From Pseudomonas alkylphenolica (GTDB lineage Bacteria; Pseudomonadota; Gammaproteobacteria; Pseudomonadales; Pseudomonadaceae), in contig NZ_JADUCM010000032.1 of assembly GCF_016009175.1 (NCBI RefSeq), positions 1 to 64,000 on the forward strand: a stretch of DNA of 64,000 nucleotides, in the 5' to 3' direction. A program made the position numbers and the translations under genes. This document shows, piece after piece, positions 33,491 to 42,101 of the stretch (positions within the stretch are counted from its first letter, which is position 1; each line of letters begins with the position of its first letter). The notes beneath the pieces are model-generated. The model ran no database searches. It saw nothing but the letters and a program-made list of their open reading frames with translations, and was not told the origin of the DNA.

Positions 33491-34015
33491 CTACAGGTAA
33501 TGGGCGTTGGCCGCGTCCAGGTTGCCCTGGGCTTGCAGGATCAGCTCGCAGAACTCGCGTGCTGCCCCTTCACCGCCGCGGGCGAGGGTGACCCCGTGAG
33601 CGTGCTCGCGGACAAAGGCGGCGGCATTGGCAACTGCCATGCCCAGGCCTACCCGGCGGATCACGGGCAGGTCTGGCAGGTCGTCGCCCAGATAGGCGAC
33701 CTGTTCATAGCTTAGGTTGAGCTGGCCAAGAAGCTCGTCCAGGACCACCAATTTATCTTCGCGGCCCTGGTAAAGGTGTGGAATCCCCAGGTTTTTGGCG
33801 CGTCGTTCAACCACCGGGGTCTTGCGGCCACTGATAATGGCGGTGGTCACACCCGAGTTCATGAGCATCTTGATGCCCTGGCCGTCGAGCGTGTTGAAAG
33901 TCTTGAATTCGCTGCCGTCTTCAAGGAAATACAGACGGCCATCGGTCAGTACGCCGTCAACGTCAAATACGGCAAGCTTGATGGCTTTGCCGCGCTGGAG
34001 CAGGTCCTGGCTCAT
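33491..34015 (-). CDS. kdsC: 3-deoxy-D-manno-octulosonate 8-phosphate phosphatase KdsC
   Basis: A 174-residue HAD-family C0-type phosphatase. The nucleophile motif FDVDGVLTDG gives Asp18 and Asp20. Later motifs are IISGRKTPVVERRAKNLG and GDDLPDLPVI. It removes phosphate from KDO-8-P to give KDO for the LPS inner core. It is contiguous with kdsD, whose stop immediately precedes this start. Confidence 0.96.
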   Translation of the reverse strand: MSQDLLQRGKAIKLAVFDVDGVLTDGRLYFLEDGSEFKTFNTLDGQGIKMLMNSGVTTAIISGRKTPVVERRAKNLGIPHLYQGREDKLVVLDELLGQLNLSYEQVAYLGDDLPDLPVIRRVGLGMAVANAAAFVREHAHGVTLARGGEGAAREFCELILQAQGNLDAANAHYL

Positions 34016-34990
34016 TTACATCACTCCTGCACGCAACAGGTCGTGCATGTTCAACGCACCTACCGGCCGCTCGTCCTTGTCGATCACCACCAGGGCGCTG
34101 ATCTTGTGGTCTTCCATGATCTTCAGGGCTTCGGCCGCGAGCATGTCGGCGCGGGCGGTCTTGCCGTGAACGGTCATGACGTTTTCGATCAGGGTCGTGT
34201 GCACATCGATGTTGCGATCCAGGCTACGACGCAAGTCGCCGTCGGTGAAGATGCCGGCCAACCGTCCGTCGGCTTCCAGAATGACAGTCATCCCCAGACC
34301 TTTGCGAGACATTTCAAGGAGTGCGTCCTTGAGCAAGGTACCACGTTGTACCTGCGGCAGTTCTTCGCCAGCGTGCATGACGTTCTCGACCTTCAACAGC
34401 AGGCGACGGCCCAGGGCGCCACCCGGGTGGGAGAAGGCGAAGTCTTCAGCGGTAAAGCCACGCGCCTCGAGCAGGGCTATCGCCAGGGCATCGCCCAGGA
34501 CCAGCGCGGCTGTCGTCGAGGACGTTGGTGCCAGGTTCAACGGGCAGGCCTCTTGCGCCACGCGGGCATCAAGGTTGACCTCGGCCGCTTTGGCCAACGG
34601 CGAATCCGGGTTGCCGGTCAGGCTGATCAGCTGGATGCCCAGGCGTTTGATCAGTGGCAACAGGGTGACGATCTCGGCGGTCGAACCGGAGTTGGACAGG
34701 GCCAGGATGACATCGTCACGGGTGATCATGCCCATGTCGCCGTGGCTGGCTTCGGCCGGGTGAACGAAAAATGCCGGGGTGCCGGTGCTGGCCAGTGTTG
34801 CTGCAATCTTGTTGCCGATGTGCCCCGACTTGCCCATGCCGACCACGACCACGCGGCCTTTGCTGGCCAGGATCAGCTCGCATGCCTTGACGAAATCGGC
34901 GTCGATGTGGGCTAACAAACCCTCAACCGCCTCGATTTCGAAACGGATGGTGCGTTGAGCGGATTGGATCAGGTCGCTGGATTGGCTCAT
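34016..34990 (-). CDS. kdsD: D-arabinose 5-phosphate isomerase KdsD
   Basis: A 324-residue enzyme: an SIS sugar-isomerase domain (about 35-175, with GMGKSGHIGNKIAATLASTGTPAFFVHPAEASHGDMG) and a pair of CBS domains (about 205-324). It converts ribulose 5-phosphate to arabinose 5-phosphate, the first step to KDO. The ATG at 34990 is the standard MSQSSDLIQSAQ start. The open frame upstream to 35221 lies in the divergent promoter region and is not used. It heads the minus-strand unit that runs to ptsO. Confidence 0.96.
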   Translation of the reverse strand: MSQSSDLIQSAQRTIRFEIEAVEGLLAHIDADFVKACELILASKGRVVVVGMGKSGHIGNKIAATLASTGTPAFFVHPAEASHGDMGMITRDDVILALSNSGSTAEIVTLLPLIKRLGIQLISLTGNPDSPLAKAAEVNLDARVAQEACPLNLAPTSSTTAALVLGDALAIALLEARGFTAEDFAFSHPGGALGRRLLLKVENVMHAGEELPQVQRGTLLKDALLEMSRKGLGMTVILEADGRLAGIFTDGDLRRSLDRNIDVHTTLIENVMTVHGKTARADMLAAEALKIMEDHKISALVVIDKDERPVGALNMHDLLRAGVM

Positions 34991-35235
34991 ATCGAAAATC
35001 GGAATGCCTGATGAAAAGGCGGCGATTATAGCGGTAATGCGCAAATCCCTCACCTTGTGATTGTCATACAGTCGCCGTGCAAGCTTAACCCTGCCTGAAC
35101 AAGCACAGCGGCGGCCTTGGGGCGCGGCTATCAGCGATGCTATAGTTCGCCGCCTGTTCGGCCCGCTTAGGGCGTGCGTGCCTCCATGAAGGGGGCGCGC
35201 GTCTGAGTGAGAAGGCTGCATCGCAAGGAGTCTAG
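34991..35235. other. Divergent kdsD/mlaF intergenic region
   Basis: This 245-base spacer must hold promoters for both the kdsD-to-ptsO and the mlaF-to-mlaB units. TTGGGG (35117-35122) and TATAGT (35141-35146) with an 18-base spacer is a candidate for mlaF. No repeat or small gene is evident. Confidence 0.4.
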
Positions 35236-36045
35236 ATGAGCGTTGATAACGCCTACGCGGTCGAGTTGAAGGGAGTCTCCTTCAAGCGCGGTTCGCGCAG
35301 CATCTTCAATAATGTCGATATACGCATTCCCCGCGGCAAGGTCACTGGCATCATGGGACCTTCCGGGTGCGGCAAGACCACACTGTTGCGTCTGATGGGG
35401 GCACAGTTGCGCCCGAGCAGCGGCGAAGTCTGGGTTGCCGGGCAGAATCTGCCGACGCTGTCGCGCAGCGATCTGTTCGATGCGCGCAAGCAAATGGGCG
35501 TGCTGTTCCAGAGCGGCGCACTGTTCACCGATCTCGATGTGTTCGAGAACGTGGCGTTCCCGCTGCGGGTGCATACCCAGCTGTCAGAAGAAATGATCCG
35601 CGACATCGTCCTGATGAAACTGCAGGCCGTTGGCTTGCGCGGTGCCATCGAGTTGATGCCCGACGAGCTGTCCGGCGGCATGAAGCGTCGGGTTGCCCTG
35701 GCGCGGGCGATCGCCCTGGATCCGCAGATTCTGATGTACGATGAACCGTTCGTCGGTCAGGACCCCATTGCCATGGGGGTTCTGGTGCGTCTGATCCGCC
35801 TGCTCAACGATGCCTTGGGGATCACCAGCATCGTGGTCTCTCACGACCTCGCCGAAACGGCCAGTATTGCCGACTACATCTACGTGGTCGGCGATGGTCA
35901 GGTGCTTGGCCAGGGCACGCCGGACGAGTTGATGGGCTCTGATAACCCGCGCATTCGTCAGTTCATGAAAGGCGACCCGGACGGACCGGTGCCCTTTCAC
36001 TTTCCTGCGCCGGATTACCGCGCCGATCTTCTGGGGAAGCGTTGA
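35236..36045 (+). CDS. mlaF: Phospholipid ABC transporter ATPase MlaF
   Basis: A 269-residue ATPase. Walker A GPSGCGKT is at 41-48, signature LSGGMKRRVALARAI near 147, and Walker B ILMYDEPF follows. With MlaE, MlaD and MlaB it forms the inner-membrane complex of the Mla system, which keeps phospholipids out of the outer leaflet of the outer membrane (called Ttg2A in pseudomonads for its link to toluene tolerance). AAGGAG precedes the ATG. It overlaps mlaE by one base. Confidence 0.96.
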   Translation: MSVDNAYAVELKGVSFKRGSRSIFNNVDIRIPRGKVTGIMGPSGCGKTTLLRLMGAQLRPSSGEVWVAGQNLPTLSRSDLFDARKQMGVLFQSGALFTDLDVFENVAFPLRVHTQLSEEMIRDIVLMKLQAVGLRGAIELMPDELSGGMKRRVALARAIALDPQILMYDEPFVGQDPIAMGVLVRLIRLLNDALGITSIVVSHDLAETASIADYIYVVGDGQVLGQGTPDELMGSDNPRIRQFMKGDPDGPVPFHFPAPDYRADLLGKR

Positions 36046-36842
36046 TGCGCAGAAAATCCTTGCTCGAACGTATTCGTCGCTTTGGCCGATCGGCCATTGA
36101 CGTACTGGCCGTGCTCGGCCGGTCTTTTCTGTTTCTGATGCATTCGCTGGTCGGTCGTAGCGGTACCGGTGGCGGTTTTCAATTGCTGGTCAGGCAGCTT
36201 TACTCGGTGGGCGTACTGTCGCTGGCAATCATTGTCGTATCGGGCGTGTTCATCGGCATGGTGCTGGCCCTGCAGGGGTTCAGCATCCTGACCAAGTACG
36301 GCTCGGAACAGGCGGTGGGGCAGATGGTTGCCCTGACGCTGTTGCGTGAGCTGGGGCCGGTGGTCACCGCGTTGCTGTTCGCCGGGCGTGCAGGTTCGGC
36401 GTTGACCGCTGAAATCGGCAACATGAAGTCCACCGAGCAGCTTTCCAGCCTCGAAATGATTGGTGTCGATCCGCTCAAGTACATCGTTGCCCCGCGTCTG
36501 TGGGCCGGCTTCATCTCGCTGCCGTTGCTGGCGCTGATCTTCAGCGTTGTCGGCATCTGGGGTGGATCCTGGGTGGCGGTGGACTGGCTGGGCGTCTATG
36601 AAGGTTCTTTCTGGGCGAACATGCAGAACAGCGTGTCGTTCACCGATGACGTCCTCAACGGCGTGATCAAGAGCCTGGTATTTGCCTTTGTCGTGACGTG
36701 GATTGCCGTATTCCAAGGCTATGACTGTGAGCCCACCTCAGAGGGGATCAGTCGTGCCACTACCAAGACCGTGGTCTATGCCTCGTTGGCAGTCCTGGGT
36801 CTGGATTTTATTCTGACCGCCTTGATGTTTGGAGATTTCTGA
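36045..36842 (+). CDS. mlaE: Phospholipid ABC transporter permease MlaE
   Basis: A 265-residue permease with about five to six membrane helices. Family blocks are LLRELGPVVTALLFAGRAGSALTAEIGNMKSTEQL and YDCEPTSEGISRATTKTVV. ATG at 36045 is preferred to the in-frame TTG at 36042 because it forms the usual ATGA overlap with mlaF. It is the second gene of mlaFEDCB. Confidence 0.96.
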   Translation: MRRKSLLERIRRFGRSAIDVLAVLGRSFLFLMHSLVGRSGTGGGFQLLVRQLYSVGVLSLAIIVVSGVFIGMVLALQGFSILTKYGSEQAVGQMVALTLLRELGPVVTALLFAGRAGSALTAEIGNMKSTEQLSSLEMIGVDPLKYIVAPRLWAGFISLPLLALIFSVVGIWGGSWVAVDWLGVYEGSFWANMQNSVSFTDDVLNGVIKSLVFAFVVTWIAVFQGYDCEPTSEGISRATTKTVVYASLAVLGLDFILTALMFGDF

Positions 36843-37309
36843 TGCAAAACCGCACCCTGGAAATCGGTGTCGGCCTGTTTCTTCTGGCCGGGATCCTGGC
36901 GCTGATCCTGCTGGCCCTGCGTGTCAGCGGCCTGTCGGCAAGCCCGAGCAGCGATACCTATAAAGTTTACGCGTACTTCGACAATATCGCCGGTTTGACT
37001 GTCAGAGCTAAGGTGACCATGGCCGGGGTAACCATCGGCAAGGTCACGGCCATCGATCTGGATCGTGATACCTACACCGGTCGGGTGACGCTGCAACTGG
37101 AAAAAAGCGTAGATAACCTGCCTACCGACTCCACTGCATCTATCCTCACCGCTGGGTTGCTCGGCGAGAAGTACATCGGTATCAGCGTGGGCGGAGACGA
37201 TGGGGTACTCAAGGATGGTGCAACCATCCATGACACCCAGTCCGCGCTGGTGCTGGAAGATCTGATTGGCAAGTTCCTGCTTAATACCGTTGGCAAAGAA
37301 GCTAAATAA
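36842..37309 (+). CDS. mlaD: Phospholipid transport substrate-binding protein MlaD
   Basis: A 155-residue MCE-domain protein. One N-terminal membrane helix (about 7-27) anchors the periplasmic MCE fold (VYAYFDNIAGLTVRAKVTMAGVTIGKVTAIDLD). It forms a hexameric ring on MlaFE through which lipids pass. The start overlaps the mlaE stop by one base. Confidence 0.95.
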   Translation: MQNRTLEIGVGLFLLAGILALILLALRVSGLSASPSSDTYKVYAYFDNIAGLTVRAKVTMAGVTIGKVTAIDLDRDTYTGRVTLQLEKSVDNLPTDSTASILTAGLLGEKYIGISVGGDDGVLKDGATIHDTQSALVLEDLIGKFLLNTVGKEAK

Positions 37310-37318
37310 GGAGTTTCC

Positions 37319-37957
37319 ATGATTTCAATCCTGCGACGCGGCCTGTTGGTGCTGCTGGCGGCGCTGCCGTTGATGGCGGGCGCAGCTGCCCAGTCCCCCA
37401 AAGAAGTTATTCAGGGGACCACCAACCAGTTGCTGGCCGACCTGAAGGCCAACAAAGAGCAGTACAAGACCAACCCGAGTGCGTTTTATGACGCCTTGAA
37501 TGCCAACCTGGGGCCTGTCGTCGATGCTGACGGCATTTCCCGAAGCATCATGACCGTCAAGTATTCGCGCAATGCCACACCTGACCAGATGCAGCGCTTC
37601 CAGGAGAACTTCAAGCGCAGCCTGATGCAGTTCTATGGCAATGCCCTGCTTGAGTACAACAACCAGGGCATTACCGTCGGCGCAGAGAAAAAGGACGGCA
37701 GCGACCGTGCCAGCGTCGACATGACAGTCAAGGGCAACAACGGCGCCATTTACCCGGTGCAGTACACCATGACCAAGATCAACGACCAGTGGAAGGTGCG
37801 TAACGTCATCGTCAACGGTATCAACATCGGCAAACTGTTCCGTGACCAGTTCGCCGATGCCATGAACCGCAACGGCAACGACCTCGACAAGACCATCAAT
37901 GGTTGGGCCGGTGAAGTGGCCAAGGCCAAGGAAACTGCTGAGCAGCAAGCGCAATGA
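37319..37957 (+). CDS. mlaC: Periplasmic phospholipid-binding protein MlaC
   Basis: A 212-residue periplasmic shuttle protein. The signal peptide ends near residue 24 (LMAGAAAQS). The Ttg2D/MlaC fold includes LMQFYGNALLEYNNQGITVGAEKK and VQYTMTKINDQWKVRNVIVNGINIG. It ferries phospholipids between MlaD and the outer-membrane MlaA complex. AAGGAG is seven bases before the ATG. Confidence 0.95.
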   Translation: MISILRRGLLVLLAALPLMAGAAAQSPKEVIQGTTNQLLADLKANKEQYKTNPSAFYDALNANLGPVVDADGISRSIMTVKYSRNATPDQMQRFQENFKRSLMQFYGNALLEYNNQGITVGAEKKDGSDRASVDMTVKGNNGAIYPVQYTMTKINDQWKVRNVIVNGINIGKLFRDQFADAMNRNGNDLDKTINGWAGEVAKAKETAEQQAQ

Positions 37958-38259
37958 CCGGCAGCGCCGTGACCATGAGCGAGCCAGGTGTACTGAGCCT
38001 GGCCGGGGTGCTGGACTACCGCAGCGGGCCTGCCTTGCGCAAGGAAGGCAAGGCCTTGATCAGCGCCAGCAAGGCGACCGCCCTGGTGCTCGATTGCTCC
38101 AGCGTGGAGAAGTCCAGCAGCGTAGGTTTGTCGCTGTTGCTGGCCTTCATTCGCGATGGCAAGGCCGCCGGCAAGGCGGTCGAGGTTCGCGCCATGCCTC
38201 AGGACATGCGCGAAATTGCCGAGGTCTACGACCTTGAAGAGGTGCTGGCGGGGCAGTGA
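37954..38259 (+). CDS. mlaB: MlaB, STAS domain subunit
   Basis: A 101-residue STAS-domain protein (ALVLDCSSVEKSSSVGLSLLLAFIRDG). MlaB binds MlaF and stabilises the active transporter. It overlaps mlaC by four bases (ATGA) and is the last gene of the mla operon, followed by an intrinsic terminator. Confidence 0.92.
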   Translation: MTGSAVTMSEPGVLSLAGVLDYRSGPALRKEGKALISASKATALVLDCSSVEKSSSVGLSLLLAFIRDGKAAGKAVEVRAMPQDMREIAEVYDLEEVLAGQ

Positions 38260-38275
38260 CCGCCAGTCAAAAACG

Positions 38276-38328
38276 AGCCCCTCTGTCAGAGTCCTCGTTT
38301 ACGGGGTTCGCAGGCGAGGGGCTTTTTT
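38276..38328 (+). terminator. Intrinsic terminator of the mla operon
   Basis: AGCCCCTC (38276-38283) pairs with GAGGGGCT (38316-38323), followed by a TTTTTT run. The loop is large (32 bases) and itself contains CGAGGACT-like pairing. It separates mlaB from ibaG. Confidence 0.75.
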
Positions 38329-38374
38329 GTATCATGGCCGACCCGCGCGCACTGGGCGCCGATTGAGGTTGAGC

Positions 38375-38614
38375 ATGCAGGCCGTAGAAGTTAAGAACTT
38401 CCTTGAAGAAAAGTTGCCGGGAACCCGGGTCGAAGTTGAAGGCGAAGGCTGCAACTTCCAGTTGAACGTGATCAGCGACGAATTGGCGGCCCTGAGCCCG
38501 GTCAAGCGTCAGCAGCAGATCTATGCTCACCTTAATCCGTGGATCACCGATGGCAGCATCCATGCGGTAACCATGAAATTTTTCAGCAGCGCAGCCTGGG
38601 CTGAGCGCAACTGA
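38375..38614 (+). CDS. ibaG: BolA/IbaG family protein
   Basis: A 79-residue BolA-like protein with the conserved HAVTMKFFSSAAW C-terminus and the RVEVEGEGCNFQLNVISDEL core. The position between mlaB and murA is that of ibaG (yrbA). IbaG is thought to pair with monothiol glutaredoxins in iron-sulfur handling and acid response. The ATG at 38375 gives MQAVEVKNFLEEKL. The longer upstream frame runs through mlaB and the terminator, so it is rejected. Confidence 0.93.
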   Translation: MQAVEVKNFLEEKLPGTRVEVEGEGCNFQLNVISDELAALSPVKRQQQIYAHLNPWITDGSIHAVTMKFFSSAAWAERN

Positions 38615-38638
38615 GCCTAAATTGGCGGCGAGACACAA

Positions 38639-39904
38639 ATGGACAAACTGATAATTACTGGCGGCGCTCGTCTTGATGGCGAAATCCGCATTTCCGGTGC
38701 CAAGAACGCGGCGCTGCCGATTCTGGCCGCGACCCTGCTGTGTGATGGTCCGGTAACGGTCGGCAACCTGCCGCACTTGCACGACATCACCACCATGATC
38801 GAGCTGTTCGGCCGCATGGGCATCGAGCCTGTGATCGACGAAAAGCTGGCGGTGGAAATCGATCCGCGCACGATCAAGACCCTGGTCGCACCGTACGAGC
38901 TGGTGAAGACCATGCGTGCCTCGATCCTGGTACTGGGCCCGATGGTTGCCCGCTTTGGCGAGGCCGAAGTGGCACTGCCTGGCGGTTGCGCCATTGGTTC
39001 GCGTCCGGTCGACCTGCACATCCGTGGCCTGGAAGCCATGGGTGCGAAGATCGAGGTCGAGGGTGGCTACATCAAGGCCAAAGCGCCTGAAGGCGGCCTG
39101 CGCGGCGCGCACTTCTTCTTCGACACCGTCAGCGTGACCGGTACCGAGAACATCATGATGGCCGCTGCCCTGGCCAAGGGCCGCAGCGTGCTGCAGAACG
39201 CCGCGCGTGAGCCGGAAGTGGTCGACCTGGCCAACTTCCTGATCGCCATGGGTGCCAAGATCCAGGGCGCCGGTACCGACACCATCACCATCGACGGTGT
39301 CGAGCGTCTGGGTTCCGCGACCTATCGCGTCATGCCTGACCGAATCGAAACCGGTACTTACCTGGTTGCCGCCGCCGTTACCGGTGGCCGCGTCAAGGTC
39401 AAGGACACCGATCCGACCATCCTTGAAGCCGTGCTTGAAAAGCTCAAGGAAGCGGGCGCCGAAGTCACCACCGGTGAAGACTGGATCGAGCTGGACATGC
39501 ACGGCAAGCGGCCAAAAGCCGTAAACCTGCGTACCGCACCGTACCCGGCATTCCCGACCGACATGCAGGCGCAGTTCATCTCGCTCAACGCCATTGCCGA
39601 AGGCACCGGTGCAGTGATCGAGACGATCTTCGAAAACCGTTTCATGCACGTGTACGAAATGCACCGCATGGGCGCGCAGATCCAGGTGGAAGGCAACACC
39701 GCCATTGTCACCGGTACCAAGACCCTCAAGGGTGCTCCGGTAATGGCCACCGACCTGCGGGCTTCGGCCAGCCTGGTACTGTCGGCGCTGGTTGCCGAAG
39801 GCGATACCCTGATCGATCGCATCTACCACATCGACCGTGGTTACGAGTGCATTGAGGAAAAACTGCAGATGCTGGGCGCGAAGATCCGTCGCGTGCCGGG
39901 CTAG
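38639..39904 (+). CDS. murA: UDP-N-acetylglucosamine 1-carboxyvinyltransferase MurA
   Basis: A 421-residue EPSP-synthase-fold enzyme making the first committed step of peptidoglycan synthesis, transfer of enolpyruvate from PEP to UDP-GlcNAc. Lys22 lies in SGAKNAALPI. The PEP-binding loop GGCAIGSRPVDLH has Cys117, so the fosfomycin-reactive cysteine is present. It is 24 bases after ibaG. The coding frame is intact. Confidence 0.98.
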   Translation: MDKLIITGGARLDGEIRISGAKNAALPILAATLLCDGPVTVGNLPHLHDITTMIELFGRMGIEPVIDEKLAVEIDPRTIKTLVAPYELVKTMRASILVLGPMVARFGEAEVALPGGCAIGSRPVDLHIRGLEAMGAKIEVEGGYIKAKAPEGGLRGAHFFFDTVSVTGTENIMMAAALAKGRSVLQNAAREPEVVDLANFLIAMGAKIQGAGTDTITIDGVERLGSATYRVMPDRIETGTYLVAAAVTGGRVKVKDTDPTILEAVLEKLKEAGAEVTTGEDWIELDMHGKRPKAVNLRTAPYPAFPTDMQAQFISLNAIAEGTGAVIETIFENRFMHVYEMHRMGAQIQVEGNTAIVTGTKTLKGAPVMATDLRASASLVLSALVAEGDTLIDRIYHIDRGYECIEEKLQMLGAKIRRVPG

Positions 39905-40011
39905 TCTGTGATCGGCGCAGGGACGCGCCAGCCAATTGCTGCACCGAATTGAATGCGGTCGGGCCATATCGGGCCCGACCGGCTGTAGCCGCATAAGGAC
40001 CGACGTTTCCC

Positions 40012-40647
40012 ATGTTGACCATCGCGCTATCCAAAGGTCGGATTCTCGACGATACCCTGCCATTGCTGGCGGAAGCCGGTATCGTGCCGACCGAGAACCC
40101 GGACAAGAGCCGCAAGCTGATCATCCCTACGACGCAGGACGATGTGCGCCTGCTGATCGTGCGCGCAACCGACGTGCCGACCTATGTCGAGCATGGCGCT
40201 GCCGACCTGGGTGTGGCCGGCAAGGACGTGCTGATGGAGTACGGCGGCCAGGGGATGTATGAACCGCTGGACCTGCAGATCGCCCAGTGCAAGCTGATGA
40301 CTGCCGGTGCCGTTGGTGCTGTTGAACCCAAGGGGCGCCTGCGCGTTGCGACCAAGTTCGTCAATGTTGCCAAGCGTTATTACGCCGAGCAGGGCCGTCA
40401 GGTCGATATCATCAAGCTGTACGGCTCGATGGAGCTGGCGCCGTTGATCGGCCTGGCAGACAAGATCATCGATGTTGTCGACACCGGTAATACCCTGCGT
40501 GCAAACGGCCTGGAACCCCAGGAACTGATTGCCACCATCAGCTCCCGGCTGGTGGTCAACAAGGCTTCGATGAAGATGCAGCATGCCCGCATCCAGAGCC
40601 TGATCGACACCCTGCGCCAGGCTGTCGAATCGCGACACCGCGGCTGA
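40012..40647 (+). CDS. hisG: ATP phosphoribosyltransferase, short form HisG
   Basis: A 211-residue HisG of the short (HisGS) type, which lacks the C-terminal regulatory domain and needs the HisZ subunit for activity and feedback inhibition by histidine (hisZ is not in this window). The PRPP loop is DVVDTGNTLRANGL near 160. It catalyses the first step of histidine synthesis. It is followed by hisD and hisC. Confidence 0.96.
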   Translation: MLTIALSKGRILDDTLPLLAEAGIVPTENPDKSRKLIIPTTQDDVRLLIVRATDVPTYVEHGAADLGVAGKDVLMEYGGQGMYEPLDLQIAQCKLMTAGAVGAVEPKGRLRVATKFVNVAKRYYAEQGRQVDIIKLYGSMELAPLIGLADKIIDVVDTGNTLRANGLEPQELIATISSRLVVNKASMKMQHARIQSLIDTLRQAVESRHRG

Positions 40648-40773
40648 CTTCTGCGCGCGACCTTCGCTGTCGCGCCCGTCTATCCGCGTCATAGCCAATT
40701 TTCTCGGGTGCCCGCGCGGATGGACTGGTAGCTTAGGGCGCCTGAGCATTCGCCATTTATTGAGGCCCTCGCT

Positions 40774-42099
40774 ATGACCACGTCCACTGCAATTGCCCGA
40801 CTCAATGCCGCTGACCCGGATTTCGCCCGACATCTGGATCATCTGTTGAGCTGGGAAAGTGTGTCTGACGACGCGGTCAACCAACGCGTACTCGACATCA
40901 TCAAGGCGGTGCGCGAGCGCGGCGATGCTGCGCTGGTGGAGTTCACCCAGCGTTTTGACGGTGTTGAAGCCACGTCGATCAATGACCTGATTCTCGGCCG
41001 TGAGCGCCTGGAGCTAGCGCTGACCCGCATCACTGCGGCCCAGCGTGAAGCCCTCGAAAAGGCCGCCGACCGCGTGCGTAGCTACCACGAGCGGCAAAAG
41101 CAGGACTCCTGGAGCTACACCGAAGCCGATGGCACCGTGCTGGGCCAGAAAGTCACTCCGCTGGACCGCGCCGGCCTGTATGTACCGGGCGGTAAGGCGT
41201 CGTACCCATCGTCAGTACTGATGAATGCGATTCCGGCCAAGGTTGCCGGCGTCGGTGAGGTAGTGATGGTTGTGCCTACCCCGCGGGGTGAGGTCAACGA
41301 ACTGGTACTGGCCGCGGCCTGCATCGCAGGCGTCGACCGGGTGTTCACCATCGGTGGTGCCCAGGCGGTCGCAGCACTGGCGTATGGCACCGAAAGCGTA
41401 CCGCAGGTAGACAAAGTGGTCGGTCCTGGCAACATTTACGTTGCCACTGCCAAACGCCATGTGTTCGGCCAGGTCGGCATCGACATGATTGCCGGTCCTT
41501 CGGAAATCCTTGTGGTCTGTGACGGTCAGACCGATCCGGACTGGATCGCCATGGACCTGTTCTCCCAGGCCGAGCACGATGAAGATGCCCAGTCGATTCT
41601 GGTCAGCCCCGATGCGGCGTTCCTCGACAAAGTCGCTGCCAGCATCGACAAGCTGCTGCCGACCATGGAACGCGCCGAAATCATCAAGACCTCGATCAAT
41701 GGTCGCGGTGCGTTGATCCAGGTGCGTGACATGGAGCAGGCCATGGAAGTGGCCAACCGCATTGCCCCTGAGCACCTGGAGCTGTCGGTAGCCGACCCGC
41801 AGGCCTGGTTGCCGCATATCCGTCACGCCGGTGCGATCTTCATGGGGCGTCACACCAGTGAAGCCCTGGGCGACTACTGTGCAGGCCCTAACCACGTACT
41901 GCCTACCTCGGGCACCGCGCGTTTCTCGTCGCCACTGGGGGTCTATGACTTCCAGAAGCGCTCCTCGATCATCTTCTGCTCGGAGCAGGGCGCGTCCGAA
42001 CTTGGCCACACCGCTTCGGTCCTGGCCCGTGGCGAATCGCTGACTGCCCACGCCCGCAGTGCTGAATACCGCATCCTTGCCGACAAAAAGGGGAACTGA
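40774..42099 (+). CDS. hisD: Histidinol dehydrogenase HisD
   Basis: A 441-residue zinc and NAD enzyme performing the last two oxidations of histidine synthesis. Conserved blocks are PGGKASYPSSVLMNAIPAKVAGV, GPGNIYVATAKRHVFGQVGIDMIAGPSE, the zinc-site AEHDEDAQ and the catalytic IAPEHLEL. It starts 126 bases after hisG. That gap contains a 7-bp hairpin at 40655-40675 without a T-run. It ends two bases before hisC. Confidence 0.97.
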   Translation: MTTSTAIARLNAADPDFARHLDHLLSWESVSDDAVNQRVLDIIKAVRERGDAALVEFTQRFDGVEATSINDLILGRERLELALTRITAAQREALEKAADRVRSYHERQKQDSWSYTEADGTVLGQKVTPLDRAGLYVPGGKASYPSSVLMNAIPAKVAGVGEVVMVVPTPRGEVNELVLAAACIAGVDRVFTIGGAQAVAALAYGTESVPQVDKVVGPGNIYVATAKRHVFGQVGIDMIAGPSEILVVCDGQTDPDWIAMDLFSQAEHDEDAQSILVSPDAAFLDKVAASIDKLLPTMERAEIIKTSINGRGALIQVRDMEQAMEVANRIAPEHLELSVADPQAWLPHIRHAGAIFMGRHTSEALGDYCAGPNHVLPTSGTARFSSPLGVYDFQKRSSIIFCSEQGASELGHTASVLARGESLTAHARSAEYRILADKKGN

Positions 42100-42101
42100 A
42101 C

